Both the position numbers and the translations under genes were made by a program. 64,000 bases of DNA from Akkermansiaceae bacterium UBA4589 (GTDB taxonomy: Bacteria > Verrucomicrobiota > Verrucomicrobiia > Verrucomicrobiales > Akkermansiaceae): contig DGJT01000038.1 of the NCBI GenBank assembly GCA_002387565.1, positions 1 to 64,000 of the forward strand, read 5' to 3'. Shown piece after piece: positions 59,605-64,000 of the stretch. Under the pieces are notes generated by a model that searched no databases, was not told the origin of the DNA, and was given only the letters and a program-made list of their open reading frames with translations. Each line of letters opens with the position of its first letter. The first letter of the stretch is position 1.

Positions 59605-62382
59605 ATGAAACTAAATAACTCGATTTACAAGGGGCTTATATTCATCATTAATTATTTTGTAGTTTCTAGCTTTACTACTGCTGATAATGAAAAAAACACG
59701 GCATGGGCACCTGCAGAAAACCCTCATGTAATTGATGTTAAAAACTTTGTTGTGCCAGAAGGGTTGGAAGTTAGTTTGTGGGCATCTTCTCCATTATTTT
59801 ATAATCCTACTAACATGGATATTGATCATGTAGGGCGTATTTGGATAACAGAAGGTGTGAACTATCGTAGATATAGTCCAAGAGAAGCTGGAGATAGAGT
59901 CGTAATATTAACAGATACTAACCAAGATGGGCAAGCTGATAAGAGCCAAGTATTTGTACAAGATCCAGAATTAGAATCACCACTTGGTATTGCAGTGTTT
60001 GATAATGTTGTTGTTGTATCTCAGCCACCTAGTTTAATCAAATACACAGACGTTGACAGAAATCTTAAATTCGATCCAAAAATCGATAAAAAAGAAACCA
60101 TATTAACTGGTTTTGACGGTAGACAACATGATCATTCATTGCATTCGTTAACAGCAGGTCCTGATGGTAAATGGTATTTTAATGCGGGTAATTGTGGAGC
60201 TATTTTTACTGACAATAGTGGCAAGCAATTTAACCTTAATGGTCCTTACAGAGCAGGCGGAGGTACCTGGTATACTGATAAAAATGCCAAAGCTGGTCAG
60301 GTAAGTGATGATGGTTATATTTGGACTCCAGGTTTTACAGTAAGAATGAACCCTGATGGCACCGATGTAGAAATTGTAGGACATGGTTATAGAAATAGCT
60401 ACGAACAAACAGTGAATTCTTTTGGGGAAATATTTCAAAATGATAACGATGATCCCCCTGCTTGCCGAAACTCATATGTTTTAGAGTATGGCTCTGCTGG
60501 GTATTTTACTCGTGATGGCAAGCGTTTTTACAAAGAAGAAAAACGTCTAGGACAAGAGCATCAAAGAGCTCATTGGCGCCAAGATGATCCAGGTACCTTC
60601 GATGTAGGTGATATTTATGGTGGAGGCTCGCCAACGGGTGTCGTTTTTTACGAAAATGGAGCTTTAGATTCTAAATGGATTGGCAGTTATCTTTCTTGTG
60701 AAGCAGGAAAAAATGTCGTTTTTCATTATAAACCAGAAATGCAAGGTGCTGGATACAAGCTAGAGCGTGAGGAATTTATTACCAGTAACCCTGATAAAAA
60801 TTATTATGGTTCTGACTTTCTTAAATGGGCTAAAAATGATCAGCGTTTAAAAGATAATAGTGAAAAAATAAAAAGCTTTGTAGGAGAGCAAAATCCAGTA
60901 GCTTTTAGACCCGCTGATATTACGGTAGGTCCAGACGGAGCCATCTATATTGCAGACTGGATTGATGATAGAGTTGGGGGGCATCAAACTTTGGATAAGT
61001 CATCTGCTGGAGCTATCTATAGAATTGCACCTAAAGGGTTTAAGCCAGAAATCCCTCAATTTGATTTAGCAACGGTAGAGGGGCAAATCACAGCTTTAAA
61101 AAGCCCAGCAATTAATGTACGTTACCTTGGGTTTAAAGAATTAAAAAAAGGCAAGGAAAAATCTTACTCGTCTGTAGTTGAATTACTAAACCATAGCAAT
61201 AAATACATAGCAGCTAGAGCTATTTGGTTATTACCCTATTTAGGCAAGCAGGGCTTAGAAAAATGCGAATCATTACTCAAGAGTAAGGAGGTGATGACTA
61301 GGTTAACTGCTTATAGAGCTTTGCGTAGATTTAATGCTAATGCAAATATGTTACCTTATGCTAAACAGTTAGCTGATGACCCTAGTGCTGCTATTCGTAA
61401 GGATGTAGCACTTTCGATGCGCCATTATACAGCTGAGCAAGCAGCGCCAATTTTGCTAGAAATTGCCAAGAATTATAAAGAAGCCAACAAAGATAATTAT
61501 GATAAAAATTATATAGAAGCTATAGGTCTAGGTTCAGCGAATAAAGAAAATGCTATTTGGTTAGCACTCAAAAAAGAAATGGTATCAGGTAATGCTCTGA
61601 GCTGGACTCCTGAATTTACTAGACTAACATGGAGATTGTGGCCTACAGAAGCTATCAATGATTTAAAACTAAGAGCTAACAGTCATACTCTAACTAATCA
61701 GCAAAGAGAATTTGCAGTTGAATCTATGGCTTTTATTGATGATAAAAAAGCAGCTGACGCAATGTTGGATTTGATAGCTGAAGAATCACCAATTAAAGGG
61801 AAAGCTGAAGAATGGTTAGTTAAGCGCATGACAGGAGATTGGGCAGAGTTTGGAGTTAAAGACGCACTTGTTGATGCAGGTATTTATAATCCAAATGCAC
61901 CTATTATACCTTCAACTGTCCCAGAGGAACCTCAACCTAAAGCTTATGATGTAGAAGATGTACTAGCCCTAATTGGTGATGCTAGTAAGGGCAAAAATAC
62001 AATTATGCGTTGTGCTATTTGTCATCACATTAATGGGATAGGTCCTAGTTATGGTCCTGCACTTGATGGATGGGGCTTAAATCAATCAAAAGAAGTAGTT
62101 ATTAATTCAATAGTTAATCCTTCTACAGATATAGCTCACGGCTACGAAGGTTCGCTGCTCCTAATGAAAGATAAGTCTGAAATACATGGTATCTTATTAA
62201 GTAAAGGAGACCCCTATGTTATTTTAACTACGGGGGGAGCAAAGCAACTCATTCCTGCGGCTAAAGTTCAAAAAGTCACAGCTTTCCCTCGCTCTCTTAT
62301 GTTATCTGCTGAGCAATTAGGGCTCAGTGCTCAAGATGTAGCTGATATCACAGCTTACATGAAACAGCCTATGACAAAATAG
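59605..62382 (+). CDS. PVC-type membrane-bound dehydrogenase with HEAT repeats and CxxCH haem site
   Basis: A 925-residue exported protein. Signal segment (~8-25), then a beta-propeller-like domain of the PVC dehydrogenase family (FVVPEGLEVSLWASSPLFYNPTNMDID; HDHSLHSLTAGPDGKWYFN; ADITVGPDGAIYIADWIDDRVGG). A helical HEAT-like region follows (~480-770). Last is a haem-binding domain with CAICHH near residue 803 and SIVNPSTDIAHGYEG. Such proteins are abundant in Planctomycetes and Verrucomicrobia and are thought to oxidise sugars or alcohols in the periplasm, passing electrons to the haem. Biochemistry of this family is scarce. It pairs with the ThuA gene upstream. Confidence 0.88.
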   Translation: MKLNNSIYKGLIFIINYFVVSSFTTADNEKNTAWAPAENPHVIDVKNFVVPEGLEVSLWASSPLFYNPTNMDIDHVGRIWITEGVNYRRYSPREAGDRVVILTDTNQDGQADKSQVFVQDPELESPLGIAVFDNVVVVSQPPSLIKYTDVDRNLKFDPKIDKKETILTGFDGRQHDHSLHSLTAGPDGKWYFNAGNCGAIFTDNSGKQFNLNGPYRAGGGTWYTDKNAKAGQVSDDGYIWTPGFTVRMNPDGTDVEIVGHGYRNSYEQTVNSFGEIFQNDNDDPPACRNSYVLEYGSAGYFTRDGKRFYKEEKRLGQEHQRAHWRQDDPGTFDVGDIYGGGSPTGVVFYENGALDSKWIGSYLSCEAGKNVVFHYKPEMQGAGYKLEREEFITSNPDKNYYGSDFLKWAKNDQRLKDNSEKIKSFVGEQNPVAFRPADITVGPDGAIYIADWIDDRVGGHQTLDKSSAGAIYRIAPKGFKPEIPQFDLATVEGQITALKSPAINVRYLGFKELKKGKEKSYSSVVELLNHSNKYIAARAIWLLPYLGKQGLEKCESLLKSKEVMTRLTAYRALRRFNANANMLPYAKQLADDPSAAIRKDVALSMRHYTAEQAAPILLEIAKNYKEANKDNYDKNYIEAIGLGSANKENAIWLALKKEMVSGNALSWTPEFTRLTWRLWPTEAINDLKLRANSHTLTNQQREFAVESMAFIDDKKAADAMLDLIAEESPIKGKAEEWLVKRMTGDWAEFGVKDALVDAGIYNPNAPIIPSTVPEEPQPKAYDVEDVLALIGDASKGKNTIMRCAICHHINGIGPSYGPALDGWGLNQSKEVVINSIVNPSTDIAHGYEGSLLLMKDKSEIHGILLSKGDPYVILTTGGAKQLIPAAKVQKVTAFPRSLMLSAEQLGLSAQDVADITAYMKQPMTK

Positions 62383-62461
62383 TGTTTAATAATAATTGTC
62401 TAATTCAACTTACTCATGCATAGCACTTTACCGCTGGTGAGAGCTATGCTATAAGCTAATC

Positions 62462-62776
62462 ATGGAATTTAAAAATGTGACAGCCAACCCTAAGGCTAAT
62501 ATTTATTTTGATGGCAAAGTGGTTTCTCATGGAATTACCATAGAAGATGGTTCAAACAAAAGTTTTGGTGTGATTTTTCAAGGTGAGTACCATTTTGGTA
62601 CAGAAAAAGCTGAAATTATGACCATTATTGATGGCTCATGCAGCGTTCTACTCGATGGTGCAGATAAAGCTAGCCAGCACAAAACAGGAGAATCATTTGA
62701 TGTGCCAGAAAACTCAGGATTTACCATCACCGTAAGTGAAGGTAACTGTCAGTATATCTGTTCTTATTTAGATTAA
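62462..62776 (+). CDS. ppnP: Pyrimidine/purine nucleoside phosphorylase PpnP
   Basis: A 104-residue cupin-fold enzyme (formerly UPF0345/YaiE) that splits nucleosides with phosphate. Recognisable are FKNVTVNxxANIYFDGKV-like start, SFGVIFQGEYHFGTEKAEIMTIIDGSCSVLL and the end FTITVSEGNCQYICSYLD. Normal family length. A strong terminator follows. apt, another nucleobase-salvage gene, comes next, so the two may share a role even though separated by the terminator. Confidence 0.92.
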   Translation: MEFKNVTANPKANIYFDGKVVSHGITIEDGSNKSFGVIFQGEYHFGTEKAEIMTIIDGSCSVLLDGADKASQHKTGESFDVPENSGFTITVSEGNCQYICSYLD

Positions 62777-62807
62777 TATTGAGTTAATATTAAGTTAATC
62801 ATTAAAT

Positions 62808-62840
62808 AAAAGCCTGCACTCTTTGAATGCAGGCTTTTTA
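62808..62840 (+). terminator. Rho-independent terminator after ppnP
   Basis: Stem AAAAGCCTGCA (62808-62818) and TGCAGGCTTTTT (62828-62839), 9-base loop, with the T run at the end. Arms are symmetric with A run and T run, so it could act in both directions. It is the clearest intrinsic terminator in the window. Confidence 0.9.
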
Positions 62841-62869
62841 TATATCAAATTTCAGGTTACTTTTAATGG

Positions 62870-63430
62870 ATGAACACTTCCTCAAACTCACCTGCGATCA
62901 CCCAATTACAGCAAGCCGTTCATCGAGTTCCTGACTTTCCTGTAGAAGGTGTCTTATTTGAGGATTTAACTCCAGTGCTCGCTGATACTAAATTATTTAG
63001 CCTACTTATTGATGAGCTTGAGAGGCAAATTGTAGACAAAGGAGCCATTACCAAAATAGCTGGCATAGAAGCACGAGGCTTTATCTTTGGCGCGGCGTTA
63101 GCGCAACGATTAGGAGTGGGTTTTGTACCTATTCGTAAGGCAGGTAAATTACCGCCACCTATTGACACAGTTTCGTACAGTTTAGAATACGGTGAGGCGA
63201 CTATAGAGTTCTCACAAGGTTTACTCAATAAGGATGATAAAATACTCCTTGTTGATGACGTGCTAGCTACAGGAGGTACAGCTAAAGCGGCAAAAAAGTT
63301 AATTGAAAAACAAAATGCAGCAGTCACTCAGCTTGCTGTAGTTATAGATATAGGATTCTTTGCAGGCAAAGGCTCTCGTAAATTATTAGAAGAGCAAGGT
63401 TTAGTTATATCTAGCCTTTGGATATCTTAG
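62870..63430 (+). CDS. apt: Adenine phosphoribosyltransferase
   Basis: Salvages adenine to AMP using PRPP. The 186-residue protein has VPDFPVEGVLFEDLTPVL (Apt-type start), AGIEARGFIFGAALAQRLGVGFVPIRKAGKLP and the PRPP-binding motif ILLVDDVLATGGTAKAA. Length is typical. Start is ATG at 62870. Its 3' end overlaps the remnant of the racemase-like pseudogene on the opposite strand by about 20 bp. Confidence 0.94.
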   Translation: MNTSSNSPAITQLQQAVHRVPDFPVEGVLFEDLTPVLADTKLFSLLIDELERQIVDKGAITKIAGIEARGFIFGAALAQRLGVGFVPIRKAGKLPPPIDTVSYSLEYGEATIEFSQGLLNKDDKILLVDDVLATGGTAKAAKKLIEKQNAAVTQLAVVIDIGFFAGKGSRKLLEEQGLVISSLWIS

Positions 63431-64000
63431 AGATCCTAAAAATAAAAGGGTTATGACTTTTATAAGCTAGAATTTTTTTAGCTACATAGGGAGAGGTCAT
63501 GGAGCGGACTAGATTGCTGTAGTCCAGCTGAAATGATAGTTGGGTGCCAATGGGTATGAGCTTATCAGATTGGATAATGAGGTGGTCGCTACTGGCTTCG
63601 AGGATGGTAATACCATTAGGTGGAGTTAAACCATTAAAATCGATGTCTTGTCTGTCAATGGCTAGAATGGATTGGTAGATATCCGCTTGGGAGTTGCAGC
63701 TGTTGATAGTAGAAGCTTCACCAAAAGCATTTTGCGCCAGAGTTCACCATGGTTGTGAGGGTTTGACCTTAGACTCAATGATTTCAGCAATGAGAGTGAA
63801 AGCATCTGTATGCAGCCCTAAAATAGATCGGCGTTCCAAAGTTTCGCAACCAAGCAGTATGGATTACCCTAACCTTAGGTTGTTAATTCGTCCTAAAGCA
63901 TGGCTTGATTTATTAAATAGCTTATCATCCTTAAGGTGGCTGTAACTTGAGATTGAAGAGGAGTTTTTTTAGGGGTGCACGAGGGTGCTTTAATAGTGGG
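63411..64000 (-). pseudogene. Decayed ornithine/alanine racemase-like gene (PLP, COG3457/Orr type), C-terminal part
   Basis: Minus-strand translation in one frame gives segments typical of the C-terminal half of Orr-type PLP amino-acid racemases: NNLRLG-stop-SILLGCETLERR, GLHTDAFTLIAEIIESKVKPSQPW-stop-TLAQNAFGEAS, PPNGITILEASSDHLII and LDYSNLVRSMTSPYVAKKILAY, ending in TAG at 63413-63411. In-frame stops are TAA at 63866-63864, where Glu is expected (LRLGESILLG), and TGA at 63746-63744, where Gly is likely. Both would arise by one G-to-T change. A further TAA lies near the homopolymer at ~63964-63970. The 5' part is outside the window. Confidence 0.75.

Noticed and set aside
63744..63746. TGA as selenocysteine or recoded codon in the racemase-like gene
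   Set aside because: A second stop (TAA) occurs in the same frame 120 bp away, and TGA is used as a normal stop elsewhere (for example murD). Decay is simpler.

Overview
The window most likely comes from an AT-rich, diderm member of the PVC superphylum, probably Verrucomicrobiota. It carries a ThuA-domain gene followed by a PVC-type dehydrogenase with a CxxCH haem site. It also has LptD and LptF/G-type lipopolysaccharide transport proteins (an outer membrane), a meso-DAP-type MurE, HPr kinase and a dcw cluster. The dcw cluster argues against most Planctomycetes. No 16S gene is present, so the phylum call is inference. Almost no gene has a recognisable Shine-Dalgarno sequence.

Layout. 1-5202 (minus): lptF/G-like permease, dnaG and rpoD (C-terminus cut by the window edge). 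5497-17824 (plus): a division and cell-wall cluster with mraZ, rsmH, ftsL, ftsI, murE, a small membrane protein, murF, mraY, murD, a LysM protein and an acetyltransferase. It has no ftsW, murG, murC, ftsQ, ftsA or ftsZ, and is followed by argH and tatC. 20577-26039 (plus): a GbsR/MarR-type regulator and seven genes (DCC-type thiol protein, two related four-helix membrane proteins, a membrane-SRPBCC fusion, a wax-synthase/MBOAT-like acyltransferase, a DUF2071-like protein and a TIGR01777 epimerase). This looks like an uncharacterised lipid or envelope pathway. 26165-31943: argD, cca, a two-domain siroheme-decarboxylase-like protein and a PhoB/PhoR-like pair. 31940-40205: pta, two coiled-coil membrane proteins, a small conserved protein, bioA, a sodium/solute symporter, ribB(A), a CAU-anticodon tRNA and fabI.

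40640-49584 (minus): hprK, nitroreductase, lptD, a beta-CASP nuclease, DUF58, MoxR and dnaA. 49975-53761 (minus): a secreted unknown protein, a glycosyltransferase and a flavoprotein-membrane-ferredoxin fusion. 53785-58478: a zinc-acquisition locus with zur divergent from a His-loop outer-membrane barrel, znuA, a small membrane protein, znuC and znuB. Two near-identical 7-1-7 palindromes lie between zur and the barrel gene. 58573-63430: ThuA protein, PVC-type dehydrogenase, ppnP and apt. The window ends in a decayed ornithine/alanine-racemase-like pseudogene with two in-frame stops.

Two long intergenic stretches (14652-15003 and 40206-40639) hold related mosaic repeats. Each contains hairpins with conserved flanks but different, internally complementary stems. 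The best candidates for something undescribed are these hairpin elements, the 20.5-26 kb membrane/lipid cluster, and the MurE with a long disordered basic tail.
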